28,079 nucleotides of DNA from Haplomitrium mnioides (taxonomy: Eukaryota; Marchantiophyta; Haplomitriopsida; Calobryales). The first letter of the stretch is position 1, and each line of letters begins with the position of its first letter. The position numbers were made by a program, and so were the translations under genes. Location: positions 1-28,079 of the forward strand of contig JBNGIS010020267.1 of NCBI GenBank assembly GCA_049999725.1, read 5' to 3'. The notes below the pieces were generated by a model. The model was given only the letters and a program-made list of their open reading frames with translations, made no database searches and had not been told where the DNA came from. Positions 23,801-28,031 of this stretch are shown piece after piece.

Positions 23801-26800
23801 AATACTAAGCTAAAATTAATACTTGTACTGAGATCCTACCACTTTCAAGAAGCAATGACAAAACTTAATCATGATCTTACTTAGACTAAACCAAAACTAA
23901 AAAACTAGCAAACAACTGTTCCTCAAGCATCAGCTTAAAAAATCATTCATTTCAGATACACAAGCATCCAAGGAGATTTAGAGATATCTGCAGATAGATT
24001 TTCAAGGTAAACTCTCTTTAGTGATTGTCAACTTCTCCATACAATACAGTAAGCACACTACAGGTGACAAACCAAAAGAGGAAGTTGATCGTGAGCAAAG
24101 GACGGATTTGCTGTAGCCGCTGCACCAAGAGCTTCTAGCGTCAAGGACAGTCTCTCCTGAATCCCTTTAACTTTCAGACGAATAGCAGCCTCTTCTTTCA
24201 GCTGTGCATCACGTGCTTCCTCTTTAGCAGATTTAGCTTTATCACTTTCACCTGCAGGTACAGAACCAATTGGTAAAATAGTCCTCCCACCTTCAATTTT
24301 GTCATGCATAAGACACCAATGCTTGCAATCAGAAAGAATATCAGAACCAATTAGAAATACTTAATGCTTCGCAATACTTTATTGCAAAATGTAGGTCACA
24401 AGATGATTACCAGGTTTTTTAGAATTCTTTGTTGCATCCTTCCTGGCTAGTAGAGCATCTTTTTTCCCTGGTCCTTGCCTAACAGAAGAAACTGGCTTGA
24501 ACGGCTCCTTTGGAGAGGGCACCAAAACTTTAGCTAAGACAGAATGTATACATTCACCACCAAAGCCTTACACTACACTGATGCTGGACTTCCACTGGAA
24601 ACAATTCCAAGTGAAAAAAAAAAAGATGAGTCTTACAGTGTCTGTGAGATCTTCATACATCTTGAATCGGCCTCTAGCGTGCCTTATGTTCCTGTCTGCT
24701 ACCATTTCAGCAACATACACACCCTGCTCAGTTGATAGATAACCCTCCTCTGTGTTGAAGATCTGATTGAAAAACAACATTAACATTTGTCCAAGATAAC
24801 TTTAAAGAAAATAAAGAACTTTAAAGAGAAAATAAGAATAAATAGTTGCATGTTTGGATTGCCGATTTGCAAACAAAAAATCACCTTGACATCATTTTCT
24901 GTAAGAGCATCATGAAATGATTGGTCCCCTAGATTCTCCAGTTCCTGCAAGGAGATATGAAACTTAATCTGAATATAGGAATAAAGATGTGGATAGTAAA
25001 ACAAACACCACATACATTTGACTGTAACAAGATGGAATGTTTCAGACTAATGACAAGCTGCCAATGCCTCTTATAATCAGTACAGACTTATACTACTACG
25101 CTAAAACGCTTGAGCATGTGATTATAAACTCTTTGTACTGAGTTTCTCCAAATTTTAACTTATCTGACAAACTTTTCAAAGATGACAAAGCATACATGCA
25201 GAAATGAGGGGAAAATTTCATCTGGAAATGTTTGCATGGCTGTTTCCAGGGCATAAATTGAAGCCAGTGATTCAGTTGGCCTTTTGCTTAGCAATCCACT
25301 TGACCCCAGCAAGACCTGTAGTTCAGTATTCACTCTGTGATCAGATTGACACAAAACCAGAGCCAAAAACCAAAGCCATAAATAACCACAACAAACTCTG
25401 AACAAATATGCATGTTGGCCGTGTAGATAATATGATAGTCTCCCACCATTATTCTTATTATTATTACAATGATGAGCTTGTCAGGCCTGGCACAATATAG
25501 GTGGTCTGCTGGCTGGTTGAATAATTCCTTGTACACAACCAGGAAATATGGCCACCTTCACACATAATATAAAGCAACCACTCCCTACAAATTACAAAAT
25601 GATAGTGACAAAAGGGCAGTCTTGTCGGAATGGGTTGTTAGTGCATTTCAAATAAATTACCAAAAAATAAATATCATAACCACCAGCATCTCCCACAGTT
25701 CCAATGTTGGGGTGTTGACACTGCTGTAGTTAAATTTGCTGGGGCATAGCCCGTTCTTTGTGCATATAAAAATATACATACTATGTAGATGGCACTTCAT
25801 AAAGAAACGGAAACAAGCTTTCTCTAATTGCACACAGAAAATTCTAATGTACACTATGATGTTCAACAAGATATATACCTTGCATACAAGAGAAGGAGAA
25901 GACCCAAGGGATTTGACAAAGTTTATGCCCTCTTTCCTTGATTTCTTCATTAAAGCCTGGCAAAAACAAAAACACGTAAACTTCAAGCTTTAAGAAAAAC
26001 TGACATCTCCATTCTAAGAGATGAGATAGAACAACCACAACCTACGATACAATTTCAGATCTATCAGAGTACCCTTAAAGTTGGCCTACCTTCCATGCAA
26101 CATCCTTCCGTAACCCTCTCACAACACAAGGATTATGAGCAGCCAAAAGAATCTGTGCAGAAACTCCAGGAGACTCCATCAGACTAGACGAAGTAACAGA
26201 GACCAAGGCCTTCACAAGAAGCTCTCCTGCTGGAACATAGTTAACTGCATTGTCTTGCAAAGCCTCTCCTGGATCACTGCAATGGAACCTTGCACATTAT
26301 TCACATTGCCCCAATGATACAGAGACTAGCACATCATATTGAATAAGAAACTAATTCATTGATTTTCTTAAGGGCTTCTTGGATGAGTACAATAAAAACA
26401 AGGCCAACACTAAGGGACCTGACACACAACCAAGGTATATAACCTTCAAAAGAAAAACGTTGAAGCAGCTATCCAAAATTGAATTGAATTTAAATTTGAT
26501 TGAAGCCCCAAACCAAGATAAAGGCAAAAGGGACTGGAAATACAATGCACAAGGCTTAACAAGACTGTTGCTGAGATGCAGATGACTACATATTCAGGAC
26601 TGAATCTGAAATGTGCATACCTTGCCTTTAATGAGGACATTCGATCATTCAACAGAGGAAGCCAACCACAATATGCACTAAATAAACCTTCAGACCAAGT
26701 GACACTTGCCAAGTGAAAACGGGATATAGCTGAGATTGCTGCCTTTCTCACATCCCAAGCAGGATGCCAAGATAAATACACAAGTAGCTGCATCCATTAC

Positions 26801-27480
26801 AAAGAACCAAAGGAAACTGTCACTCCTTTTGAGTTGTCCACACAATAAATGAGATTGAGTTGACCAGTAACAAGCACATGCTGAAATAGGGGAAGGCCAA
26901 ATGCTTCACCTGTAAGAGTTCTGCCCCGTTTGAGTTCTGTGCAACCCTGTCATAAGAGAAAATTTCAAGTTTTGGGCCATGATAGTACTAGCTAAGGAAG
27001 AATTGTAGCCAAAATACAACTGTAAGGTGTGGTATTTCCAATGAAAAACCCCCCAAAATAAGCATTTCCCACAACTGGGAAATTAATGTGTGAAACTAAA
27101 TAAATTTTTTCTTCTAGTCCAAAAAAGAAGGCATTTGCAACAGTAAATACTACACTAACACTCTCTTGAGCAATGAAGACACAGGAACCATCAACAGTTT
27201 TTATATCGTATCCAGCCCTGGTATGGGAGGTAGAGAAACCTGGATGGATGCTGCAAACCCACTGTTTCAACAAGTTCAGTGACAGCTACACAATCTTCTG
27301 TGGAGAGTTTAGCAACCTGCACAAATGGCATTGGAGGAATAATCATCCACAGCCATCCCCTTGCAACTGGCTCACAGATTCCAAACATATAATTGCAAAT
27401 ATTAAGTACCAGGGCAGGCGAAAACAAAGGAGACTCTTGTAGCACCAACGACCAGATCTTTTCTTTCACCATTCTGTCAT
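2774..27480 (-). CDS. GCN1: GCN1/ILITHYIA, translational activator of GCN2 (internal part, 25 exons, both ends outside window)
   Basis: GCN1 is a very large HEAT-repeat cytosolic protein that binds translating or stalled/collided ribosomes and activates the eIF2-alpha kinase GCN2 during amino-acid starvation and other stress; the Arabidopsis orthologue ILITHYIA also acts in immunity and development (family knowledge). In the sequence, 25 minus-strand exons join with GT-AG introns and matching phases: 27410-27480, 27240-27316, 26910-26946, 26621-26787, 26090-26276, 25879-25956, 25196-25315, 24885-24944, 24637-24762, 24411-24507, 24073-24251, 23317-23616, 17606-17722, 13502-13603, 13175-13324, 12639-12806, 12316-12492, 12063-12185, 11757-11837, 11536-11652, 5862-6034, 5520-5597, 5245-5392, 4979-5101, 2774-2830. 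Diagnostic strings include [62 protein letters not shown] and [10 protein letters not shown]. The span runs from the N-terminal HEAT region into the central eEF3-like HEAT region; the C-terminal GCN2 (RWD)-binding region is not here. No disabling change is seen. Confidence 0.95.
3010..3078 (-). mobile_element. Two tandem TTCTA-LINE tail fragments
   Basis: Reverse complement of the LINE tail seen at 22.83-22.98 kb: gattaaagtccagaaccagccctaag followed by aatagaatagaattcgattaaagtccagggccagccctagggcc. Two 5'-truncated tails sit head to tail. Related scraps lie at 1811-1856 and 1925-1950. Confidence 0.7.
3411..3697 (-). mobile_element. R4 retroposon, 287 bp, with 16-bp target-site duplication
   Basis: The poly(A) tail shows as poly(T) at about 3411-3438, followed by the R4 3' end (ctttatttactttcaaac...) and truncated at about 3697. 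It is flanked by cagtaattagcctttt at 3395-3410 and 3698-3713, identical. Same orientation as GCN1, so its AATAAA and poly(A) would lie in the sense strand of the intron. Confidence 0.87.
3935..4190 (+). mobile_element. R4 retroposon, 256 bp, with perfect 20-bp target-site duplication
   Basis: It starts ttcttgaagcctttgacaga.., carries the IWIEGIG-type frame, the gaaagtaaataaagttg motif and ends in a poly(A) run at about 4178-4190. It is flanked by agtatttaagtgactagtta at 3915-3934 and 4191-4210, identical. The perfect duplication and intact tail suggest recent target-primed insertion. Confidence 0.92.
4211..4978. other. Intron sequence, nothing recognised
   Basis: AT-rich stretch between the R4 insertion and the exon at 4979. 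I see no coding frame that fits GCN1 and no match to the repeat families named here. Confidence 0.6.
4979..5101 (-). CDS. GCN1: GCN1 exon
   Basis: 123 bp, phase 0/0, acceptor caaagcag|GGTCTT, donor AGTGAG|gttcgt. Contains [18 protein letters not shown] and [18 protein letters not shown]. Confidence 0.96.
5245..5392 (-). CDS. GCN1: GCN1 exon
   Basis: 148 bp, acceptor ttctgcag|ATATGT, donor TTAAG|gttcct. Encodes [20 protein letters not shown].. and ..[13 protein letters not shown], the conserved SFSDQV.AVR(D/E)AAE and GVKLVLPxLLK motifs. Confidence 0.96.
5520..5597 (-). CDS. GCN1: GCN1 exon
   Basis: 78 bp, acceptor ttatgcag|GAATTC, donor GAACC|gtaagg. Encodes [20 protein letters not shown].. 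and FEP, with split codons at both ends. Confidence 0.95.
5862..6034 (-). CDS. GCN1: GCN1 exon
   Basis: 173 bp, acceptor ggcag|GACAATG, donor GATAG|gtaagg. Contains [20 protein letters not shown], continuing in frame from ..QSQQ. It ends with AG of a split Arg codon. Confidence 0.96.
6035..6536. other. Intron sequence, nothing recognised
   Basis: AT-rich; no exon-like frame with splice sites and no clear repeat match. Confidence 0.55.
6546..6628 (+). mobile_element. Very short R4 insertion (about 80 bp) with target-site duplication
   Basis: Only the last part of R4 is present: attgctggccgcggttgttc .. gaaagtaaataaagttg .. poly(A). It is flanked by cttcacttg at 6537-6545 and 6629-6637; beyond that the duplication is imperfect (acagg versus tagga). 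A severely 5'-truncated insertion. Confidence 0.8.
6638..7029. other. Intron sequence, nothing recognised
   Basis: No frame, splice-flanked exon or named repeat found. It lies between the short R4 insertion and the LINE reverse-transcriptase fragment. Confidence 0.5.
7030..7290 (+). pseudogene. LINE reverse transcriptase fragment (N-terminal motifs), TTCTA-LINE copy A
   Basis: The plus frame starting near 7048 reads [20 protein letters not shown].., WLTAIQVL, one in-frame stop, then [18 protein letters not shown]. These are the RT blocks with the first catalytic Asp (FxDFxKAYD) and the GxxQGxPLSP block of non-LTR reverse transcriptases. Sequence after TLFG departs from the family; the downstream YADD block resumes at about 9085. 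So the LINE has been split by about 1.8 kb of other sequence or rearranged. Confidence 0.85.
7413..7702. repeat. GC-rich degenerate minisatellite, TAGCA-headed units of 28-49 bp
   Basis: Units start at about 7413, 7448, 7491, 7529, 7563, 7612, 7642 and 7676. Most read tagcaaaa...cggg...cctcc. A higher-order period of 72-77 bp is visible as gtcac(g/a)actagcaaaaaaac at 7483 and 7555 and gtcaccgcaatagcag at 7632. Its base composition differs sharply from the AT-rich surroundings. Function unknown; the open minus frame through it is probably a by-product. Confidence 0.7.
7702..8230 (-). mobile_element. R1-long unit (about 530 bp)
   Basis: The 3' part (7702 to about 8015) is the common R1 3' end. 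The 5' part (about 8015-8230) carries the frame [27 protein letters not shown] and ends, on the minus strand, at tattcagtgactttagc. It abuts a second R1 copy head to tail. Confidence 0.75.
8231..8539 (-). mobile_element. R1-short unit, tandem with the previous one
   Basis: From atattagttatgaagttgtgg to gcctagcactccacc; about 95% like the copy at position 1 by eye. The junction with the R1-long unit is the same as at 14.33 and 20.87 kb. Confidence 0.75.
8540..9060 (+). other. Unassigned, possibly degraded TE coding sequence
   Basis: A plus frame at 8572-8772 (..[18 protein letters not shown].., [17 protein letters not shown]) is open and less AT-rich than its surroundings, but I do not recognise it. 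It lies inside the split LINE and may be part of the inserted material. Confidence 0.35.
9060..10575 (+). pseudogene. TTCTA-LINE copy A: YADD block, C-terminal region and tail
   Basis: Frame 9085-9258 contains [20 protein letters not shown], the catalytic YADD of a non-LTR reverse transcriptase, then [20 protein letters not shown]. Further pieces follow: [53 protein letters not shown] and [16 protein letters not shown] (a C-terminal Cys/His region). The frame shifts several times and contains stops. The 3' end is ttgggctggtctggaactttaatc followed by a decayed (TTCTA) tail near 10575. A reversed tail fragment is inserted at 9257-9345. Confidence 0.85.
9257..9345 (-). mobile_element. TTCTA-LINE tail fragment inserted backwards in LINE copy A
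   Basis: Reverse complement of the LINE tail near 22.79-22.88 kb: gaattgaattaaagtccagaaccagccctaaggccacaaggactaagag..gcacacaaaagtgcggaagggtgcaa. It interrupts the LINE frame between KWRTTAQI and the TYLGI segment. Confidence 0.75.
10741..10844. other. Assembly gap of 10 N flanked by identical 47-bp sequence
   Basis: 10741-10787 and 10798-10844 both read gagaatcccttcccttcact...ctgtaca, identical over 47 bases, with N at 10788-10797. This looks like two contig ends that overlap but were joined by a gap rather than merged. Confidence 0.9.
10960..11310. repeat. R3 repeat copy
   Basis: Shares with 19965-20345: tatctttacgaatattgagagaa, catacttgcaaactcaagtagcc, gattgaaaagactaac, cacatagtgtttgtcaagca, cttgccatagacctct and accacagacttcatcagttccc, in the same order. 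Its end (catcagttccc..gtttccgtcactttccggaa) is also alignable to R1. Confidence 0.7.
11536..11652 (-). CDS. GCN1: GCN1 exon
   Basis: 117 bp, phase 0/0, acceptor gtgaacag|GATGAT, donor CAACAG|gtacat. Contains [19 protein letters not shown] and [12 protein letters not shown]. The following intron (6035-11535) is 5.5 kb and includes the assembly gap. Confidence 0.96.
11757..11837 (-). CDS. GCN1: GCN1 exon
   Basis: 81 bp, phase 0/0, acceptor tgtgcag|TCTGTT, donor TCTATG|gtaatc. Encodes [20 protein letters not shown].., an almost invariant GCN1 segment. Confidence 0.96.
12063..12185 (-). CDS. GCN1: GCN1 exon
   Basis: 123 bp, phase 0/0, acceptor acttgcag|GCAGAT, donor AAGAAG|gtgggt. Encodes [20 protein letters not shown].. 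and ..[12 protein letters not shown] (LFPIFENYLNK in other plants). Confidence 0.95.
12316..12492 (-). CDS. GCN1: GCN1 exon
   Basis: 177 bp, phase 0/0, acceptor tgtctcag|GAAACT, donor GCTTTG|gtgggt. Encodes [13 protein letters not shown].., [18 protein letters not shown] and ..FLMSRAL. GRQG(I/V)ALAL is diagnostic for GCN1. Confidence 0.96.
12639..12806 (-). CDS. GCN1: GCN1 exon
   Basis: 168 bp, phase 0/0, acceptor gatgcag|TCTATT, donor GTTCAG|gtaagg. Contains [29 protein letters not shown] (HEAT repeat), matching NYNVR.AAAEALAAALDE in plant GCN1. Confidence 0.95.
13175..13324 (-). CDS. GCN1: GCN1 exon
   Basis: 150 bp, phase 0/0, acceptor ttttgtag|GCTCTT, donor GAAACG|gtgagg. Encodes [20 protein letters not shown].. 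and ..[16 protein letters not shown]. Start of the central eEF3-like HEAT region. Confidence 0.95.
13502..13603 (-). CDS. GCN1: GCN1 exon
   Basis: 102 bp, phase 0/0, acceptor ttgtgcag|GTCTTA, donor GCAGAG|gtatgg. Encodes [16 protein letters not shown].. (VLYHVLGxVPxYQ motif) and [15 protein letters not shown]. Confidence 0.95.
13712..14009 (-). mobile_element. R1-short copy with 10-bp target-site duplication
   Basis: The R1 3' end runs from ttacttatgaag to tgatgatccctagc and is flanked by accgagtata at 13702-13711 and 14010-14019. The element has no terminal inverted repeats. The constant end is the minus-strand 3' end, as expected of a LINE-type insertion. Confidence 0.8.
14146..14460 (-). 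mobile_element. R1-long 5' part joined to a second R1 3' end
   Basis: 14146-14334 is the 5' part of R1-long (gcatcagcttgcgacatcat.. to ..taaagtcactgaata). 14335-14460 is the 3' UTR end of another copy (gttatgaagtagtggagag..). Junction as at 8231 and 20875. An A-run of 13 (about 14373-14385) has grown at a point where other copies have aaaaaca. Confidence 0.7.
14530..14850 (-). mobile_element. R4 retroposon copy
   Basis: T-run at about 14540-14552, then ctttatttactttcaagcac. The minus frame reads [34 protein letters not shown] up to about 14840. The 5' boundary is uncertain and I did not find a convincing target-site duplication. Same orientation as GCN1. Confidence 0.7.
14850..15762 (+). other. 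Probable 5' part of the ORF1-bearing element, decayed
   Basis: No continuous frame. Orientation and position suggest it is the upstream part of the element whose DUF4283-like frame begins near 15763, but nothing in it is diagnostic. Confidence 0.35.
15763..16699 (+). pseudogene. Retroelement ORF1: DUF4283-like domain plus CCHC zinc knuckle
   Basis: The first frame reads [20 protein letters not shown].., then after a +1/-1 shift near 15945 [55 protein letters not shown] and [13 protein letters not shown]. After two in-frame stops comes [18 protein letters not shown], a C-x2-C-x4-H-x4-C zinc knuckle near 16283-16324. This order (DUF4283 then zf-CCHC) is the standard ORF1 of plant LINEs. The last frame ends at 16699. 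The region after it is a LINE-like 3' end, with no reverse transcriptase between. Confidence 0.8.
16700..16960 (+). mobile_element. LC-type LINE 3' end with poly(A)
   Basis: gcagtttgctgtagtccagcctttgatgc..ggcagttgtatttgatgt..ttttatttccattgaaaaacaaaaaaa resembles 23.15-23.29 kb (ctttggtccagtaattgatgcttttgctg..ggttgtatgtgatgttcgcaaataaag). It directly follows the ORF1 pseudogene and probably belongs to it. Confidence 0.6.
16961..17605. other. Intron sequence, mostly unassigned
   Basis: One scrap (about 17278-17330, atatgaaaatgtggagcgtaaaacaaatcacaaaa) resembles the R1 3' terminus. The rest matches nothing I recognise. Confidence 0.5.
17606..17722 (-). CDS. GCN1: GCN1 exon (isolated between two TE-filled introns)
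   Basis: 117 bp, phase 0/0, acceptor ttaaacag|ATAGTG, donor ATTGCG|gtgagt. Encodes [20 protein letters not shown].. and ends [15 protein letters not shown], the PxLPLPRLRMI motif of plant GCN1. It sits 5.6 kb from the upstream exon and 4.0 kb from the downstream one. Confidence 0.92.
17723..18015. other. Intron sequence, nothing recognised
   Basis: Directly upstream (gene sense) of the isolated exon at 17606-17722. No repeat match or exon seen. Confidence 0.5.
18016..18130 (+). mobile_element. Diverged R4 fragment
   Basis: The plus frame [27 protein letters not shown] aligns by eye to the R4 frame [24 protein letters not shown]. No tail is preserved. Confidence 0.5.
18130..18200 (+). pseudogene. 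LINE ORF2 fragment, upstream half of an interrupted zinc-binding region (plus strand)
   Basis: It ends ..GNWNPG/ETGTQ just before an R1 insertion. The frame resumes after the insertion at 18523. Weak on its own; the case rests on the shared 15-bp duplication and the matching frame on both sides. Confidence 0.4.
18201..18507 (-). mobile_element. R1-short copy inserted in a LINE ORF2 fragment, 15-bp target-site duplication
   Basis: The R1 3' end from ttatgaagttgtgg to ccaccaagaatcc is flanked by aaactggaacccagg (18186-18200) and aaactgggacccagg (18508-18522), 14 of 15 identical. The first few bases of the right copy also fit the R1 consensus, so the true duplication may be about 10 bp. Confidence 0.75.
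18508..18845 (+). pseudogene. LINE ORF2 C-terminal fragment with RVT zinc-binding domain
   Basis: Plus frames: [20 protein letters not shown].., [20 protein letters not shown].., [16 protein letters not shown], then after a shift [17 protein letters not shown]. It aligns with the minus-strand copy at about 480-780 (YSTKKGLWFIL, RGVQVGSFRKK, RCVCCKEDL), so it is the same LINE family in the opposite orientation. Confidence 0.75.
18852..19334 (-). mobile_element. R1-long copy, 5' truncated
   Basis: The 3' end is at tacagctatgaagatgtgg and the sequence runs through the full shared part and into the [20 protein letters not shown].. part, stopping at gcacatgaagcac. About 50 bp short of the usual R1-long 5' boundary. 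No clean target-site duplication found. Confidence 0.75.
19380..19701 (+). mobile_element. R4 copy, diverged, with A-rich tail
   Basis: The plus frame [40 protein letters not shown].. aligns to the R4 frame. It is followed by ggattgaatttttcagttgac.., gtgaaagaagttgtttgcttt and an A-rich end. Here AATAAA has decayed. Confidence 0.65.
19723..19950 (-). mobile_element. Diverged R1 3' end
   Basis: From tatagctatgaagatgtgg to gttcccgacagcaggt, with many substitutions, ending where an R3 copy begins. Confidence 0.65.
19965..20345. repeat. R3 repeat copy, interrupted by R1 at its right end
   Basis: Same order of blocks as 10960-11310: tctttataagtattgagaga, ccatacttacaaact, attgaaaagactaac, gtttgtcaagcacttgccat and accacagacttcgtcagttc. 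It stops at cttttcaggaagttatag, where an R1 3' end starts. Confidence 0.7.
20346..20875 (-). mobile_element. R1-long unit (about 530 bp), complete
   Basis: From tagttatgaagttgtgg to taagtcagtgaataat. It contains both the shared 3' part and the FRVQKAP-type 5' part. It abuts a further R1 3' end. Confidence 0.75.
20876..20925 (-). mobile_element. Truncated R1 3' terminus, tandem with previous unit
   Basis: About 50 bp (tagctatgacgttgtggagaggaaaactaactacaaaagcat). Third instance of the same head-to-tail junction. Confidence 0.6.
20926..21150. other. Intron sequence, nothing recognised
   Basis: Unassigned stretch between the R1 terminus and an unknown open frame. Confidence 0.45.
21150..21620 (+). 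pseudogene. Unrecognised TE-type reading frame joined to a LINE
   Basis: One plus frame with a single [23 protein letters not shown].., [20 protein letters not shown].., [19 protein letters not shown], stop, then [20 protein letters not shown].. and [15 protein letters not shown]. It is basic first and acidic later, on the same strand as LINE copy B and ending where that LINE becomes recognisable. It may be ORF1/linker sequence or a different element. I do not recognise the family. Confidence 0.45.
21607..22982 (+). pseudogene. TTCTA-LINE copy B: ORF2 C-terminal half and (TTCTA)n tail
   Basis: Frames read [20 protein letters not shown].., [32 protein letters not shown], then an inserted tail fragment (about 21936-21990), then [57 protein letters not shown] and [20 protein letters not shown], ending in a stop at about 22676. 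The 3' UTR is about 170 bp and ends in two successive (TTCTA)n tails (22835-22982). The YADD block is absent, so this copy is 5' truncated. Confidence 0.87.
21936..21994 (+). mobile_element. TTCTA-LINE tail fragment (about 55 bp) inserted in LINE copy B
   Basis: ttgtggccctagggctggctctggactttaatcgaattc(tattc)n is the terminal LINE tail placed in the middle of ORF2, between NVRNS and HILAAEF. Copy A has no such insert at the same site (9657-9690). Confidence 0.85.
22983..23292 (+). mobile_element. LC-type LINE 3' end
   Basis: gatggagctattgctggatacctttg.., ggtttgctttggtccagtaattgatgc.., tgatgttcgcaaataaagttttttac, then an A-rich end. It carries an AATAAA motif and resembles 16.86-16.96 kb. It ends 25 bp inside the intron next to the GCN1 exon donor at 23317. 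Confidence 0.65.
23317..23616 (-). CDS. GCN1: GCN1 exon (longest)
   Basis: 300 bp, phase 0/0, acceptor attatcag|GTAGAT, donor TTTCCG|gttggc. Contains [21 protein letters not shown] and [17 protein letters not shown], matching the LRSPIV and ERIVNGL..SCKSGPLP blocks of plant GCN1. The next intron (17723-23316) is 5.6 kb and full of LINE sequence. Confidence 0.93.
23700..24040 (-). mobile_element. Ancient R1-long copy
   Basis: Spaced matches in order: aaaactgtggagcaaaacaa, agacaagctgccac, gtactgagatcctaccactttc, aaacttaatcatgat, cctcaagcatcagctt, aatcattcatttca, acaagcatccaagga, gtgattg. Strongly diverged. Confidence 0.5.
24073..24251 (-). CDS. GCN1: GCN1 exon
   Basis: 179 bp, acceptor acctgcag|GTGAAAG, donor CTTTTG|gtttgt. 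Encodes ..[20 protein letters not shown].. and ..[12 protein letters not shown]. This is the KTAKEEARE(L)xLKEEA charged block and following NPxFxHxQLP motif of plant GCN1. Confidence 0.93.
24411..24507 (-). CDS. GCN1: GCN1 exon, Lys-rich linker (acceptor chosen by phase)
   Basis: Donor AAACCTG|gtaatc is clear. The reading frame ([18 protein letters not shown]..) is open from about 24545. The better-looking acceptor gtcttag|CTAAAG (first base 24533) would break the frame with the preceding exon. The acceptor tctccaaag|GAGCCG (first base 24507) keeps it, so I use 24507 (97 bp, 32 codons + 1). The linker is charged and poorly conserved in plants. Confidence 0.7.
24637..24762 (-). CDS. GCN1: GCN1 exon
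   Basis: 126 bp, acceptor caatcag|ATCTTC, donor GACACT|gtaaga. Encodes [20 protein letters not shown].., the strongly conserved TEQG(V/I)YVAE block. It ends on a codon boundary, which constrains the next acceptor. Confidence 0.92.
24885..24944 (-). CDS. GCN1: GCN1 exon
   Basis: 60 bp, phase 0/0, acceptor ccttgcag|GAACTG, donor GTCAAG|gtgatt. Encodes [20 protein letters not shown]. It matches the segment just before the conserved (I/V)F.T.EG block. Confidence 0.88.
24972..25155 (-). mobile_element. Ancient R1 3' end
   Basis: Matches in order: aaagatgtggatagtaaaac, tttcagacta, atgacaagctgcca, gtactgagtttctcc. It lies in the 251-bp intron between two GCN1 exons. Confidence 0.45.
25196..25315 (-). 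CDS. GCN1: GCN1 exon
   Basis: 120 bp, phase 0/0, acceptor aactacag|GTCTTG, donor CTGCAT|gtatgc. Encodes [20 protein letters not shown].. ending FPSFLH. This is the LLG.xGL segment of plant GCN1. Confidence 0.87.
25316..25878. other. GCN1 intron, nothing recognised
   Basis: AT-rich intron between the exons at 25196-25315 and 25879-25956. No repeat family or extra exon seen. Confidence 0.55.
25879..25956 (-). CDS. GCN1: GCN1 exon
   Basis: 78 bp, phase 0 at both ends, acceptor tttgccag|GCTTTA, donor TGCAAG|gtatat. Encodes [20 protein letters not shown].., in register with the exon before and after. Confidence 0.85.
26090..26276 (-). CDS. GCN1: GCN1 exon
   Basis: Acceptor ccattgcag|TGATCC, donor GGAAG|gtaggc, 187 bp (1 + 62 codons). 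Contains ..[19 protein letters not shown].. and ..[18 protein letters not shown], matching the VEVLVKAL and HHPSIVGTGKRDAVWK segments of plant GCN1. Confidence 0.92.
26277..26620. other. GCN1 intron with a relic TTCTA-LINE tail
   Basis: About 26470-26525 (attgaattgaatttaaatttgattgaagccccaaacc) resembles the reversed LINE tail. Nothing else is recognised. Confidence 0.45.
26621..26787 (-). CDS. GCN1: GCN1 exon
   Basis: Acceptor atgcag|CTACTTG, donor GGCAAG|gtatgc, 167 bp. Encodes [20 protein letters not shown].., a HEAT repeat with the HP(A/S)W(D/N)VR signature of GCN1. It ends with two bases of a split Ser codon. Confidence 0.93.
26910..26946 (-). CDS. GCN1: GCN1 small exon
   Basis: A 37-bp exon, acceptor ttatgacag|GGTTGC, donor TTACAG|gtgaag. 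Encodes (R)[12 protein letters not shown]. Too short to appear as an open frame by itself. It is supported by phase (1 + 36 bases) and by joining the flanking GCN1 exons in frame. Confidence 0.85.
27240..27316 (-). CDS. GCN1: GCN1 exon
   Basis: Acceptor ttgtgcag|GTTGCT, donor CCAG|gtttctc. 77 bp. Encodes [20 protein letters not shown].., the conserved KLS(T/S)(E/D)DC block of GCN1. It leaves two bases (AG) that join a G from the next exon to make Arg. Confidence 0.9.
27410..27480 (-). CDS. GCN1: GCN1 exon (first in window)
   Basis: Acceptor gttgtgcag|ATGACAG, donor CTG|gtacttaa. 71 bp; the first two bases complete a codon begun in an upstream exon outside the window. Encodes ..[19 protein letters not shown].., matching the MVKEKLW segment of plant GCN1. 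It ends on a codon boundary. Confidence 0.85.
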
Positions 27481-27544
27481 CTGCACAACACGGCAAGAAC
27501 TATAGAAGACAAAGATGCATCTACCAACAAGAGACCAGGAAAAA

Positions 27545-27710
27545 GGTGAATAAAGTTTTTCTTTTGGTGCAAAAAATAAAAATATAACCATGAAGATCTA
27601 GAGAGTAACAAACAACAAAAATCATGATAATTAAATGGAAGTTGCAATAATCTAGCAAAAAGCTACATGCATCACAACTACCACAACATAGAGTTAGGTC
27701 CTCACAACCT
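27545..27710. mobile_element. Retroposon tail next to a diverged R1 3' end
   Basis: 27545-27582 (ggtgaataaagtttttcttttggtgcaaaaaataaaaa) looks like an LC-type 3' end with AATAAA on the plus strand. 27585-27710 (accatgaagatctagagagtaac.., aatggaagttgcaataatctagc.., acatagagttaggtcctcacaa) is a diverged R1 end. Confidence 0.55.
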
Positions 27711-28029
27711 GTTCTTGTTCCTACACCACGAACAATGTGTTCCTCTTCTTATACAGAAAAGTAAAAGAGTAAGTAGGGATACTAAAAAGTTTAGCACTGG
27801 ACCTGGACCATGCCCCAGCCCAGGGCCATTATCCTTATACATAAATAGGAGGGGTATTGCATACAAAACACAAGTACAGCACCAACAGTACACCTTTCTG
27901 ATTTCAGCATAGCTGGTTCAATATTCAAGTGATTTCAGCTAGGGAGCTTTGATTCCTCATCAGAAGCAAAAGTATATATCAATGTTTGATCAGAAAGCAA
28001 CGGTACATTGATTCTTCATTAGGAACCAT

Positions 28030-28031
<2 letters not shown>

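Noticed and set aside
24497-24742. Plus-strand 81-codon frame
   Set aside because: It is antisense to two GCN1 exons and has no resemblance to any family; a shadow of the coding strand.
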